Shown here piece by piece: positions 49,721-59,915 of a DNA stretch of 64,000 nt; positions within the stretch are counted from its first letter, which is position 1; each line of letters starts with the position of its first letter. The position numbers and the translations under genes were made by a program. The notes beneath the pieces were generated by a model, which saw only the letters and a program-made list of their open reading frames with translations, ran no database searches and was not told the DNA's origin. The DNA is taken from positions 802,835 through 866,834 of the forward strand of contig NZ_FOFD01000002.1 of the NCBI RefSeq assembly GCF_900110865.1, given 5' to 3'. Source of the stretch: Natrinema salaciae (GTDB lineage Archaea > Halobacteriota > Halobacteria > Halobacteriales > Natrialbaceae).

Positions 49721-51769
49721 ATGGCAGCAACAGCAACAGGACCGTTCGGATTCGCACCGGCCATCGCAGTGTTCCCGCTCGTAGCGTTCGTGATCGCGCT
49801 GCTGTTCGGGAAGTATCTGCCGAAGAAGGGCGCACTCCCGGGCATCCTCGCGACCGCGGGGTCGCTCGTGATCTCGCTGGTCATGTTCGCGGCCGTCGCG
49901 GGCGGCGACACGCACCAGACGACGCTGTACGAGTGGACGTCCGGCGCGGCCACCAGCGAAACCATGGTCGAGGGGATCTCGTTCACGTTCGGCATCCTGA
50001 TCGATCCGCTCTCGGCGCTCATGCTGGTGATCGTCTCGCTCGTCGCCCTGCTCGTCCACGTCTTCAGTCTCGGCTACATGAACGCCGAGGGGGAGACCGG
50101 GCTGCCGCGGTACTACGCCGAACTCGGGCTCTTCACCTTCAGCATGCTCGCGTTCGTCTTCGCGGACAACCTGCTGATGGCGTTCATGTTCTTCGAACTC
50201 GTCGGCCTCTGTTCGTACCTGCTGATCGGGTTCTGGTTCCGCACGGAATCGGCACCCTCGGCCGCGAAGAAGGCGTTCCTGGTCACCCGCTTCGGTGACT
50301 ACTTCTTCCTGGTGGGTGTCGTCGCCATCGCGGCGACGTTCGGCACGGTCGGCTTCGCCGGCGAGGACTCGTTCGTCACCGCCGCCGAGACGGCGATCGA
50401 CGACGGCGCGACGCTGTTCGGCTTCGACGCCGAGACCTGGGTCACGATCACCGGACTGCTCGTGCTCGGCGGCGTCATCGGCAAGTCCGCGCAGTTCCCG
50501 CTACACACCTGGCTGCCCGACGCCATGGAGGGTCCGACCACCGTCTCCGCGCTCATTCACGCGGCGACGATGGTCGCGGCCGGCGTCTACCTGGTCGCCC
50601 GGATGTTCGGCTACTACGCGCTCTCGCCGACCGCGCTTGGGATCATCGCGTTCGTCGGCGGCTTCACCGCCCTGTTCGCCGCGACGATGGGCGTCGTCAA
50701 AGACGACGTCAAGCAGGTGCTGGCGTACTCGACGATCAGCCAGTACGGCTACATGATGCTCGGACTCGGCGTCGGCGGCTACGTCGCCGGGGTCTTCCAC
50801 CTCATGAACCACGCCTTCTTCAAGGCGCTCCTGTTCCTCGGTGCCGGGGCCGTCATCGTCCTCATGCACCACGAACAGGACATGTGGGAGATGGGCGGCC
50901 TGAAGGAGAAAGCGCCCGTCACCTACTACACGTTCCTCGCCGGCGCGCTCGCGCTCGCGGGGATCGTCCCCTTCTCCGGCTTCTGGTCGAAAGACGAGGT
51001 GCTGTTCGACGCCCTGATCGTCGGCCTCGAGCAGCCGATCTTCCTCGTGGCCTACGCGATGGGGCTGCTCGCCGTGTTCTTCACCGGCTTCTACACGTTC
51101 CGGATGGTCTTCCTGACCTTCCACGGCGAGCCCCGCTCGGAGGCGGCCGAGGACCCACACCCGGTCGGCTGGGCGATCAAGGCCCCGCTGGTCGTGCTCG
51201 GCGTCCTCGCGGCCGTCACCGGGCTCGCGAACATGGCACCCGTCGCGGAGGTCCTCGGTGCGGACATCACCCTCCTCGAGTTCTGGCTCGACGGCGAGTA
51301 CGGTGCCGTCGACGGACTCACCTACCACGAGTACCAAGACACCGTGGCCTTCGAGGAGGGGGCGATCGGTTCCGAGACGGTGACCATGCTCCTGGGCGCA
51401 GGATTGTCGCTCGGGCTGGCACTGGCCGGCGCGTTCACGGCGCACACGTTGTACAACGTGCCCGAGCCGACCCGCCACGTGGCGAAGCTCGGCGGCGCGT
51501 ACGACGTCCTGCGCAGCAACTACTATCAGGACGAGTACCAGGTCTGGCTCGCCGAGGGACTCACGCTCCCGCTGGCTCGAGCGGCCGACCGATTCGATCA
51601 GACGGTCATCGACGGCATCGTCAACGGCACCTCGACGATCAGTCTGTTCGGCAGCAACTGGGTGAAGCGCATCCAGACGGGTATCGTGACTAACTACGCG
51701 GCGTTGCTGGTGGGCGGGTTCATCGCCTTACTGCTGGTTCTCGGCTATCTCGGAGGGTGGTTCGCATGA
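49721..51769 (+). CDS. nuoL: NADH-quinone oxidoreductase-type subunit L
   Basis: 682-residue antiporter-like proton-pumping subunit. Around 16 helices; EGPTTVSALIHAATMVAAGVY is the discontinuous-helix signature with its Lys/His partners, FELVGLCSYLLIGFW carries the conserved Glu, and the C-terminal long helix region follows after FWLDGEYGAVDGL. The ATGA overlap leads into nuoM. Confidence 0.96.
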   Translation: MAATATGPFGFAPAIAVFPLVAFVIALLFGKYLPKKGALPGILATAGSLVISLVMFAAVAGGDTHQTTLYEWTSGAATSETMVEGISFTFGILIDPLSALMLVIVSLVALLVHVFSLGYMNAEGETGLPRYYAELGLFTFSMLAFVFADNLLMAFMFFELVGLCSYLLIGFWFRTESAPSAAKKAFLVTRFGDYFFLVGVVAIAATFGTVGFAGEDSFVTAAETAIDDGATLFGFDAETWVTITGLLVLGGVIGKSAQFPLHTWLPDAMEGPTTVSALIHAATMVAAGVYLVARMFGYYALSPTALGIIAFVGGFTALFAATMGVVKDDVKQVLAYSTISQYGYMMLGLGVGGYVAGVFHLMNHAFFKALLFLGAGAVIVLMHHEQDMWEMGGLKEKAPVTYYTFLAGALALAGIVPFSGFWSKDEVLFDALIVGLEQPIFLVAYAMGLLAVFFTGFYTFRMVFLTFHGEPRSEAAEDPHPVGWAIKAPLVVLGVLAAVTGLANMAPVAEVLGADITLLEFWLDGEYGAVDGLTYHEYQDTVAFEEGAIGSETVTMLLGAGLSLGLALAGAFTAHTLYNVPEPTRHVAKLGGAYDVLRSNYYQDEYQVWLAEGLTLPLARAADRFDQTVIDGIVNGTSTISLFGSNWVKRIQTGIVTNYAALLVGGFIALLLVLGYLGGWFA

Positions 51770-53289
51770 TGATCGAAACACTGATCGCGGTCGCACTGCT
51801 CGGCGCGCTGGCGACGTTCGTCGCGCCGAATCGCGTCGCCGGCAAACTCGCGTTCGCCATCAGCCTCGTGCCGGCGGCCCTCTCGCTGTGGCTGTTCGCC
51901 GCCTTCGACGGCAGCGGGAACGCCCTGCTCGACGGCGAACTGGCGTTCGAATCGCAGGCGGCGTGGCTCGAGATCGGCGGGCGATCGATCTCGTGGTTCG
52001 TCGGCCTCGACGGGATCAGTCTCCCGCTGGTCGTCCTGACGACGATCCTCTGTACGCTGGCGATCGTCAGCTCGTGGACGCCGATCGACGAGCGAGAGTC
52101 CCAGTTCTACGGGCTGATCCTGTTCATCGAGGCGATGTTGATCGGCGTCTTCTCGGCGCTGGATTTCTTCCTCTGGTTCGTCTTCTGGGAGGCTGTCCTG
52201 ATCCCGATGTACCTGCTGATCGGCATCTGGGGCGGTCCGCGCCGAAAGTACGCCGCGATCAAGTTCTTCGTCTACACGAACCTGGCGTCGCTGGTCATGT
52301 TCGGGTCGTTCATCGCGCTCGTCTTCGGCCTCGGCGACTCGGTGACCTCCTTCGCGCTGCCCGAAATCGCGACGGCGATGCGTGACGGCGGGCTCGAGGG
52401 CGTCTTCGGTCTCGGCGGGACGACGCTCGCCTCGGTCGTCTTCGTCGGGCTGTTCCTCGGGTTCGCGGTGAAGGTGCCGATCGTCCCCTTCCACACGTGG
52501 CTGCCGGACGCCCACGTCGAGGCCCCGACGCCGGCCTCGGTGCTGCTGGCCGGCGTCCTGCTGAAGATGGGGACCTACGCCCTGCTGCGGTTCAACTTCA
52601 CGATGTTCCCGGAACAGGTCGAGACCTACGCGGTCCCGATCGCCGCGATCGCCGTGATCAGCGTGATCTACGGCGCGATGCTCGCCCTCGCCCAGACCGA
52701 TCTCAAACGGATCGTCGCCTACTCGTCGGTCTCGTCGATGGGCTACGTCATCCTCGGGCTGGTCGCGTACACCCAGTTCGGGGTCGGCGGTGCGACCTTC
52801 CAGATGGTCTCCCACGGCCTGATCTCCGGACTGATGTTCATGGCCGTCGGCGTCATCTACAACGCGACCCACACCCGGATGGTCACCGACATGTCCGGGA
52901 TGGCGGATCGGATGCCGATCGCCGTCGCGATCCTGGTCGCCGGTGCGTTCGGCTACATGGGGCTGCCGCTCATGAGCGGGTTCTACGGCGAGTTCACGAT
53001 CTTCTTCGGGGCCTTCGGCTCCGAGCTGCTCGATTACTCGCCGCTGTTCACCGCGGCGGCGATGTTCGGCATCGTCATCGTCGCGGGCTACCTGCTGTTT
53101 GCGCTCCAGCGGACGGTGTTCGGACCGTATCGCCTCGAAACCGACTACGAAGTCGGCCGCGCACCCGTCCACGACGTCGCGTCGATGGTCGTGCTGCTGG
53201 GACTCATCGTCCTGCTGGGCGTGGCCCCGGACCTGATATTCGACATGATAACCGACGCAGTCGACCCGATCATCGGAGGTGATCTCTGA
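51766..53289 (+). CDS. nuoM: NADH-quinone oxidoreductase-type subunit M
   Basis: 507-residue antiporter-like subunit, 14 helices. FFLWFVFWEAVLIPMYLLIGIWGG has the proton-path Glu, and HTWLPDAHVEAPTPASVLLAGVLLK is the discontinuous-helix motif with a key Lys. Start at ATG 51766 (MMIET), which overlaps the nuoL stop; a GTG lies nine bases upstream. Stop overlaps nuoN. Confidence 0.96.
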   Translation: MMIETLIAVALLGALATFVAPNRVAGKLAFAISLVPAALSLWLFAAFDGSGNALLDGELAFESQAAWLEIGGRSISWFVGLDGISLPLVVLTTILCTLAIVSSWTPIDERESQFYGLILFIEAMLIGVFSALDFFLWFVFWEAVLIPMYLLIGIWGGPRRKYAAIKFFVYTNLASLVMFGSFIALVFGLGDSVTSFALPEIATAMRDGGLEGVFGLGGTTLASVVFVGLFLGFAVKVPIVPFHTWLPDAHVEAPTPASVLLAGVLLKMGTYALLRFNFTMFPEQVETYAVPIAAIAVISVIYGAMLALAQTDLKRIVAYSSVSSMGYVILGLVAYTQFGVGGATFQMVSHGLISGLMFMAVGVIYNATHTRMVTDMSGMADRMPIAVAILVAGAFGYMGLPLMSGFYGEFTIFFGAFGSELLDYSPLFTAAAMFGIVIVAGYLLFALQRTVFGPYRLETDYEVGRAPVHDVASMVVLLGLIVLLGVAPDLIFDMITDAVDPIIGGDL

Positions 53290-54815
53290 TGGCGGTCCTC
53301 GAGCTCCCCCAGTGGACGGCGCTCGCACCGGCCCTGATTCTGGCGGGGACGGCGCTCGTCCTCTTCCTGATAGACAGCATCGATCCCCACTCGACGAACC
53401 GCACGCTGCTGGCCGGCACCGCGATCGTCGGCTCGCTCGCGTCGCTGGCCGTCGCGGTGTGGTACCTCGCCGCCGGCGTCGGCGCGACCGGAATCGAGAA
53501 CTACGGCATCATCCAGATCATGGACGGCCAGTTCGTCGTCGACCAACTGGCGCTGTACTTCATGATCATCATCGCGATCGTCACGGCCCTCGTCTCGGTG
53601 GCGAGCCACGACTACCTGCGCGATCACACCTACCAGGCCGAGTACTACTCGCTGGTCGTCCTCGCGGCGACCGGCATGTCGATGATGGCGGCTTCGAACA
53701 GCCTCGTGACGATCTTCATCGCGCTCGAACTGACGAGCCTGCCGTCGTACGCGCTCGTGGCGATCCTGAAGGACAATCGCGGCAGCGTCGAGGCGGGCCT
53801 GAAGTACTTCCTGATCGGGGCCCTCTCCTCGGCGATCTTCGTCTACGGTGTCAGCCTGGTCTACGGTGCGACCGGCTCGCTGCAACTCACGGATATCGCA
53901 GCGAACCTCGGCGACGCCAGCGAGATGGGCGGCCTGCTTGGACTCGGCATTCTAATGCTGATCGGCGGAATCGCGTTCAAGACCGCGAGCGTGCCCTTCC
54001 ACTTCTGGGCTCCCGAGGCCTACGAGGGCGCGCCCGCGCCGATCTCGGCGTTTCTCTCTTCGGCCTCGAAGGCCGCCGGCTTCGTGCTCGCCTTCCGCGT
54101 GTTCACGACGGCGTTCCCGATCGACGCGACGACCGATGTGATCGGGGTCGACTGGACGCTGGCCTTCGTCATCCTCGCGATCGTCACGATGACGGTCGGA
54201 AACTTCGCGGCGGCGACCCAGGAGAACGTCAAGCGGATGCTCGCGTACTCCTCGATCGGTCACGCCGGCTACGTGCTGATCGGACTCGCGGCGCTCTCGG
54301 CCGAGGGCGGCGAACTCGTGATGGGCGCGGCCATGATGCACCTGCTGGTCTACGGCTTCATGAACACGGGTGCGTTCCTGTTCGTCGGCCTGGCGGAACA
54401 CTGGGGCGTCGGCCGCACCTTCGAGGACTACAACGGCCTCTCGCAGCAGGCACCGTTCGCCTCCGCCGCGATGGCCATCTTCATGTTCAGCCTCGCGGGT
54501 CTCCCGCCCTTTGGCGGCTTCTGGAGCAAGTACTTCCTCTACACCGAGACGCTCAACGCGGCCGCGGACAGCACGATACTGCTCGCCGTCGCCGCCGCGC
54601 TCGTGGTCAACAGCGTGCTCTCGCTGTACTACTACTCGCGGCTGGTCAAGGCGCTGTGGATCGAGGAGCCGATCCTCGACCGCGATCGCCTGACCCAGCC
54701 GACCGGCCTCTACGCGGCGATTATCGCCGCTGCAGTGATGACCGTCCTCATCCTCCCGGCGTTCGGTCCGATCGCCGACGCCGCCACCGAAGCGGCGGCC
54801 GCGGTCGTCGTCTGA
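53289..54815 (+). CDS. nuoN: NADH-quinone oxidoreductase-type subunit N
   Basis: 508-residue third antiporter-like subunit. FIALELTSLPSYALVAIL with its conserved Glu, FHFWAPEAYEGAPAPISAFLS and the late LPPFGGFWSKYF mark the family. Last gene of the cluster. Together the eleven genes encode the membrane arm and connecting module of a complex I-like enzyme without an NADH-binding module. Confidence 0.96.
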   Translation: MAVLELPQWTALAPALILAGTALVLFLIDSIDPHSTNRTLLAGTAIVGSLASLAVAVWYLAAGVGATGIENYGIIQIMDGQFVVDQLALYFMIIIAIVTALVSVASHDYLRDHTYQAEYYSLVVLAATGMSMMAASNSLVTIFIALELTSLPSYALVAILKDNRGSVEAGLKYFLIGALSSAIFVYGVSLVYGATGSLQLTDIAANLGDASEMGGLLGLGILMLIGGIAFKTASVPFHFWAPEAYEGAPAPISAFLSSASKAAGFVLAFRVFTTAFPIDATTDVIGVDWTLAFVILAIVTMTVGNFAAATQENVKRMLAYSSIGHAGYVLIGLAALSAEGGELVMGAAMMHLLVYGFMNTGAFLFVGLAEHWGVGRTFEDYNGLSQQAPFASAAMAIFMFSLAGLPPFGGFWSKYFLYTETLNAAADSTILLAVAAALVVNSVLSLYYYSRLVKALWIEEPILDRDRLTQPTGLYAAIIAAAVMTVLILPAFGPIADAATEAAAAVVV

Positions 54816-54867
54816 GCCGGCGGGAGACCCGGTAGCTTTTACCCGTCGGGGTCGCAAGCCGCGACAA

Positions 54868-56364
54868 ATGGTTTTCCGGCTCGTGCTCGGCTGCGGGACC
54901 GTCTGCCGACAGGTCATAGAGCAACTCGCCGAGCGCGGCGGCCGACTCCTCGTCATCACCGACGACGAGAGCGTCGTCGAAACGCTGCGCGACGAGAGCG
55001 TACCGGCTCGCAGTGCCGACCCGACCGATCCCGACGCCATCGCGAACGTCGACCCCCCCGACGTGATCTTCGTCGCCAGCGACCGCACCGACGTCAACCA
55101 GGCCGCACTCGAGGTCGCGCGCGAGCGATTCCCTGCGGCGTCGATCGCGGCTTATCTGGGTGGCAACGCGACGGCGGCAGACCGCGGCAAGTTCGAAGCA
55201 CTCGCGGATCACGTCGTCGATCCGGCGACCGCCATGGCCGATCGCGTACTCGAGGGGACGGCGAGTCCGTCGGCCGAAACGGCCATCGAGCTCGGGCAGT
55301 ATCTCACGGGTATCGACGGGCGGCTGGCAGTCGTGGCTCACGACAATCCCGATCCGGACGCGATCGCGAGCGCGGTCGCACTCGTCGACATCGCGAACGC
55401 CGTCGGCGTCGACGCGGACGCCTGTTACTTCGGTGACATCTCGCACCAGGAGAACCGGGCGATGGTCAACTTGCTCGATCTGGACCTCCGAAACCTGCAC
55501 CGTGACGATTCGCTCGAGGAGTACGCCGCCTTCGCGCTGGTCGACCACTCTCGACCCGGGGTCAACGATCAGCTCCCGACGAACCTCCACGTCGACGTCG
55601 TCATCGACCACCATCCGCCCCGCGGACCGGTTCCCGGCGAGTTCGTCGACCTGCGCCAGCAGGCGGGCGCGACCAGCACGGTGCTGACCGAGTACCTCGA
55701 GCGGTTCGGTCTCGACATCGACCCGGTGACGGCGACGGCGCTGCTGTACGGGATCCGGGTCGATACGAACGATTTCAGCCGGGAGGTGTCACCCGCCGAT
55801 TTCCGGGCCGCGTCGGTGCTGTGGCCCCGGGTCGACGCGTCGATCCTGGCGCAGATCGAACAGCCCTCGCTCGAGGGCGAGACCCTCGAGACGATCGCTC
55901 GAGCGATCAAAAACCGGGTCCAGCGGGATTCGGTCGCCGTCGCCAGCGTCGGACGGATCGGCAACCGCGACGCGTTGCCCCAGGCGGCCGACCAGTTGCT
56001 CGCGATGGAGGGGATCGAGACGACGCTCGTCTTCGGGTTCGCCAGGGAGATGGTGTTCCTGTCGGCCCGGTCCCGTGCCGGCGCGGTCGATCTCGGCGAG
56101 ACGCTCCGGGACGCGTTCAACCGGATCGGCAGCGCCGGCGGCCACGCCGATATGGCCGGCGCACAGCTCGAGATCGGCATTCTGGGCAGCGCGGACGACG
56201 AGGAGGAGGTCGAGTCGATCGTCAGCGTAGTCGAAGAGGTCATCACGAACCGGTTCTTCGAGGCGCTCGAGACGCGGCCGGGCGTCCCGGTCGGCGCCTA
56301 CACCCAGACCAGCGAGTGGTTGTTCACGCAGCGCGGCGACCGAGAGGACGGCGAATCGGCGTGA
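54868..56364 (+). CDS. DHH family phosphoesterase with N-terminal TrkA-N-like domain
   Basis: 498 residues. The N-terminal third (about 1-115) is a Rossmann-like nucleotide-binding domain (LVLGCGTVCRQVIEQLAERG, LLVITDDE). The middle carries DHH phosphoesterase motifs: VAHDNPDPDAIAS, DHSRPG, and VVIDHHPP (DHH), followed by RVDTNDFSR. The last part is DHHA1-like, ending in GSAGGHADMAGAQ. DHH enzymes of this architecture act on nanoRNA or cyclic dinucleotides, and the nucleotide domain could be a sensor. 53 bp after nuoN, but not in its operon by function. The start is preceded by a TATA-like cttttaccc. Confidence 0.88.
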   Translation: MVFRLVLGCGTVCRQVIEQLAERGGRLLVITDDESVVETLRDESVPARSADPTDPDAIANVDPPDVIFVASDRTDVNQAALEVARERFPAASIAAYLGGNATAADRGKFEALADHVVDPATAMADRVLEGTASPSAETAIELGQYLTGIDGRLAVVAHDNPDPDAIASAVALVDIANAVGVDADACYFGDISHQENRAMVNLLDLDLRNLHRDDSLEEYAAFALVDHSRPGVNDQLPTNLHVDVVIDHHPPRGPVPGEFVDLRQQAGATSTVLTEYLERFGLDIDPVTATALLYGIRVDTNDFSREVSPADFRAASVLWPRVDASILAQIEQPSLEGETLETIARAIKNRVQRDSVAVASVGRIGNRDALPQAADQLLAMEGIETTLVFGFAREMVFLSARSRAGAVDLGETLRDAFNRIGSAGGHADMAGAQLEIGILGSADDEEEVESIVSVVEEVITNRFFEALETRPGVPVGAYTQTSEWLFTQRGDREDGESA

Positions 56365-56435
56365 CCGCTCGCCGGGTCGGTGCCGAGAGCGCGCGGAAGC
56401 CAGTACTTTTGCGCACGGCACCCGTGTGTCCGCCC

Positions 56436-57257
56436 ATGGAGGTCGCGTCGGAACGGACGAAACCCCAGGTCAAAGACTACATGACGCGCGACGTGGCGAC
56501 GGTGTCGCCCGACGAAACTGTCGGCGAGGTCGCGACGCGGATCGCCGAGAGCGAGGAGCACAGCGGGTTCCCCGTCTGTGAGCGACGACGCGTCGAGGGC
56601 TTCATCAGCGCCCGCGATCTGTTGCTCGCGGACGACGGCGATCCGATCTTCAAGGTGATGGCGACGGACCTGCTGGTCGCCCACCCCGACATGAAAGTGA
56701 CCGACGCCGCGCGCGTCATCCTCCGATCGGGCATCCAGAAGCTCCCCGTCGTCGACGACGCGGGCAACCTCGTGGGGATCATCTCCAACGCCGACGTCAT
56801 CCGCAGTCAGAACGAACCCGCGACCACCGAGAAGGTCGGCAAGCTGATGCGAACCCTGGAGCAGATCCACGACATCGAGTTGACGGAGGAGCGCCGGACG
56901 GTCCCGCTCTCGGAGCTCACGCCCACGCAAGGCCGGGTCTACGCCGACGAACTCGAGGGGCGACGGTACGAACTCGAGCGCGGGCTGGCCGAGCCGCTGG
57001 TGGTCATCGACAACGGCGGCACCCTCCTGCTGGCGGACGGCCACCACCGCGTGCTCGCGGCCGACCGGCTGCGGATCGACGAGATGGACGCCTACGTCAT
57101 CGTCATCGACCACGAGATCGACCTCGGAATGGCGCGCACGGCAGAGAAAGAGGGCCTCGAGCGCATCGACGACATCGACGTCGTCGACTACGCGCGACAC
57201 CCACTCGTCCAGACGACGAAGCGACTGCAGTCCGACGGCGGCAGCGAGGCGGAGTAG
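56436..57257 (+). CDS. CBS-domain pair fused to ParB-like domain
   Basis: 273 residues. Two CBS domains (about 15-65 and 78-130) have the usual VKDYMTRDVATVSPDETV and QKLPVVDDAGNLVGIIS patterns and probably bind adenosine nucleotides. Residues about 160-235 form a ParB/sulfiredoxin-like domain, VPLSELTPTQGRVYADELE and TLLLADGHHRVLAADRL, where the GHHR motif may bind a nucleotide. A short acidic tail follows. Function unknown; an energy-state-sensing nuclease or CTPase-like switch is possible. Start 56436; the longer upstream frame runs into the previous gene. Confidence 0.88.
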   Translation: MEVASERTKPQVKDYMTRDVATVSPDETVGEVATRIAESEEHSGFPVCERRRVEGFISARDLLLADDGDPIFKVMATDLLVAHPDMKVTDAARVILRSGIQKLPVVDDAGNLVGIISNADVIRSQNEPATTEKVGKLMRTLEQIHDIELTEERRTVPLSELTPTQGRVYADELEGRRYELERGLAEPLVVIDNGGTLLLADGHHRVLAADRLRIDEMDAYVIVIDHEIDLGMARTAEKEGLERIDDIDVVDYARHPLVQTTKRLQSDGGSEAE

Positions 57258-57370
57258 GGAACGGGACGATCTCGACCAGTGCAAGCGGGTTCTCACAGTC
57301 GCTATCGACGAACAGTCACCGCTATCGATTGCTGGTGACCGTTTTCCGTGTCCGCGCAGTACCTCGTTCG

Positions 57371-58111
57371 ATGACTGAATCACGCACGCCCGACCGCGTC
57401 CTCGTCGCCGGTGCCAGCGGGGCGACCGGCGAGGAGTTGCTCTCCGCCCTTCGGCCGACCGACCTCTCCGTTCGCGCGACCACCCGCTCGTACGCGAGCG
57501 TCGACACGCTCGAGCGACACGGTGCGGAGGAGGTGGCCGTCGTCGATTTCTTCGAGTCGGCCGACGCGGTCGCCGCCGTCGAGGGCTGTGACATCGTCTA
57601 CTGCACGCTCGGAACGCCGCCGTCGGTGCGACACACGACCGGCGGGAAGCTGGTCGACCGGACCGGCGTCATCAATCTGATTACCGCCGCCGTGGCGACG
57701 GACGTCTCCTACTTCGTTTTCGAGAGCGCGATCGGCGTCGGGAACTCGAAAGCGGGGATGTCGCTGCCGGCTCGGCTCGTGCTTCGGGGCTCGTTGCGAG
57801 CGAAACGGGATGCGGAGGCGTCGCTGCGCCGATCGGGGCTCGAATACACGATCGTCCGTCCCGGAAAACTGACGAACGACCCGCCGTGCGGCGAGATCGT
57901 CGTCGGCGAGGGCGGCAACTCCGTCTCGGGGTCGATCCCGCGAGCCGACGTGGCGCGTGTGATGGCGGCCGCGCCGTTCACGCCCGCCGCGCGCAATCGG
58001 ACGCTCGAGGTCGTCAGCCGCGACGGATTGTCGGGACCGCCGAACCACCGCGTCGATATCGACTGGGCCGACGACCGCCTGATGGCGGGGCACGAACGAC
58101 GGGAGGTGTAG
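57371..58111 (+). CDS. NAD(P)-binding SDR-like protein
   Basis: 246-residue atypical short-chain dehydrogenase. The cofactor motif is VLVAGASGATGEELL, then ATTRSYASVDTL and CDIVYCTLGTPP. The YxxxK catalytic pair of classical SDRs is missing; SYFVFESAIGVGNSK stands in its place. This NAD(P)H-binding group includes NmrA-like sensors and flavin or quinone reductases. Start at MTESRTPD (57371), since the preceding 14 codons do not fit. Confidence 0.85.
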   Translation: MTESRTPDRVLVAGASGATGEELLSALRPTDLSVRATTRSYASVDTLERHGAEEVAVVDFFESADAVAAVEGCDIVYCTLGTPPSVRHTTGGKLVDRTGVINLITAAVATDVSYFVFESAIGVGNSKAGMSLPARLVLRGSLRAKRDAEASLRRSGLEYTIVRPGKLTNDPPCGEIVVGEGGNSVSGSIPRADVARVMAAAPFTPAARNRTLEVVSRDGLSGPPNHRVDIDWADDRLMAGHERREV

Positions 58112-58193
58112 CCGCGCCGATCGAATCGAGCGTCTTTTCAGTTCGATCGATCCTCCCCGAACCTTCATTGCGACGTCGGCAAATATTACGACC

Positions 58194-59894
58194 ATGTACG
58201 ACGACGAGGATCTCGAGGAGATCCGCGAGTCCGGCGAGCAGTGGGAGACGGAGACGCTCGAGCCGACCCTCGAGCGACGCGGCGAGCGTCGAGAGCGGTT
58301 CGCGACCGTGTCGAACCACGAGGTCGATCGGCTCTACACCCCCACCGACGTCGGCGATCTCGACTACCTCGAAGATCTGGGATTCCCGGGCGAAGAACCC
58401 TACACCCGCGGCCCCTATCCCACGATGTACCGCGGTCGGACGTGGACGATGCGTCAGTTCGCCGGCTTCGGCACCGCCGAAGAGACCAACGAACGGTTTC
58501 ACTACCTGATCGACGAGGGGCAGACCGGGCTCTCGGTAGCCTTCGACATGCCCTCGTTGATGGGGCTCGACTCGGACGACCCCATGAGCGAGGGCGAGAT
58601 CGGGAAGGAGGGCGTCGCGGTCGACACGCTCCGAGACATGGAGATCCTCTTCGACGGGATCGACCTCGCGGAGATCTCGACGTCCTTTACGATCAACCCG
58701 TCGGCACCGGTGATCTACGCGATGTACGTCGCGCTGGCGGATCAGCGGGGCGTTCCCCGTGCGAAGCTCCGCGGGACCCTCCAGAACGACATGTTCAAGG
58801 AGTTCATCGCCCAGAAGGAGTGGGTGATCCCGCCGGAGCCGTCGCTCGACCTCGTGACCGACGTCCTCGAGTTCAGTACGGACGAAACCCCGAGGTTTCA
58901 CCCGATCTCGGTATCGGGCTATCACATCCGCGAGGCGGGTTCGACCGCGGTTCAGGAGCTGGCGTTTACCCTCGCGGACGGCTTCGGCTACGTCGAGGAC
59001 GCGAGGGAGCGCGGACTCGCGGTCGACGAGTTCGCGCCGCGTCTGTCCTTTTTCTTCAACTGTCACAACTCCTTCTTCGAGGAGATCGCGAAGTTCCGGG
59101 CGGCACGCCGCATCTACGCGCGGGTGATGGACGACTGGTACGGTGCCGAGGCCGACGCGTCGAAACGGCTCAAGTTCCACACGCAGACGGCCGGCCAGTC
59201 GCTGACGGCCCAGCAGCCGCTGAACAACGTCGCTCGGGTGACGATTCAGGCGCTCGCCGGCGTCCTCGGCGGCACCCAGTCGCTGCACACGAACAGCTTC
59301 GACGAGGCGCTGGCGCTGCCGAGCGAGAAGGCAGTTCGGGTCGCGCTCCGTACCCAGCAGATCATCGCCGAGGAGTCCGGCGCGGCGGACATCGTCGACC
59401 CCATGGGCGGCTCCTTCGCCGTCGAGACGCTCACCAACGAGATCGAGGAGCGAACGATGCGCTACCTCGAGGAGATCCGATCGATGGGCGACGGCTCGGT
59501 CCGCGACGGCATTCTCACCGGCATCCGGGAGGGGTACTTCCACCGAGAGATTCAGGACGCTTCCTACGAGTACCAGGAACGCGTCGAACGCGGCGAGGAA
59601 GTCGTCGTCGGCGTCAACGAGTTCACGATCGAGGAAGACACCAGCCCCGACATCCTGCAGATCGACGAGACCACGGCGGACCGCCAGCTCGGACGGCTCG
59701 AGGACGTGAAAGCCGAGCGGGACGACGCGGCGGTCGCGGACGCGCTCGAGGCGCTGCGTGAGGCCAGCGAACGCGGCGAGAACACGATGCCGTACATCGT
59801 CGACGCGGTGAAAGCCTACGCGACGATGGGCGAGATCATGGGCGTCTTCGAGGAGCAACACGGCGCGTACAGCGAGAGCCTCGGACTAGCCTGA
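58194..59894 (+). CDS. Methylmalonyl-CoA mutase large subunit
   Basis: Rearranges methylmalonyl-CoA to succinyl-CoA using adenosylcobalamin, in propionate or glutamate-linked routes. The 566-residue TIM-barrel subunit has EPYTRGPYPTMYRGRTWTMRQ-type sequence (EPYTRGPYPTMYRGR visible), FAGFGTAEETNERF, SVAFDMPSLMGLDSDD, ISVSGYHIREAGSTA and QSLTAQQPLNNVAR. The cobalamin-binding domain is absent; as in other archaea it is expected as a separate small subunit elsewhere. Start at MYDDEDL. Confidence 0.95.
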   Translation: MYDDEDLEEIRESGEQWETETLEPTLERRGERRERFATVSNHEVDRLYTPTDVGDLDYLEDLGFPGEEPYTRGPYPTMYRGRTWTMRQFAGFGTAEETNERFHYLIDEGQTGLSVAFDMPSLMGLDSDDPMSEGEIGKEGVAVDTLRDMEILFDGIDLAEISTSFTINPSAPVIYAMYVALADQRGVPRAKLRGTLQNDMFKEFIAQKEWVIPPEPSLDLVTDVLEFSTDETPRFHPISVSGYHIREAGSTAVQELAFTLADGFGYVEDARERGLAVDEFAPRLSFFFNCHNSFFEEIAKFRAARRIYARVMDDWYGAEADASKRLKFHTQTAGQSLTAQQPLNNVARVTIQALAGVLGGTQSLHTNSFDEALALPSEKAVRVALRTQQIIAEESGAADIVDPMGGSFAVETLTNEIEERTMRYLEEIRSMGDGSVRDGILTGIREGYFHREIQDASYEYQERVERGEEVVVGVNEFTIEEDTSPDILQIDETTADRQLGRLEDVKAERDDAAVADALEALREASERGENTMPYIVDAVKAYATMGEIMGVFEEQHGAYSESLGLA

Positions 59895-59915
59895 CGGCCG
59901 TCAGTCGTGGCCCGG

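Noticed and set aside
51745-53328. 527-codon antisense frame over nuoM
   Set aside because: Low-complexity shadow of a well supported nuo gene.
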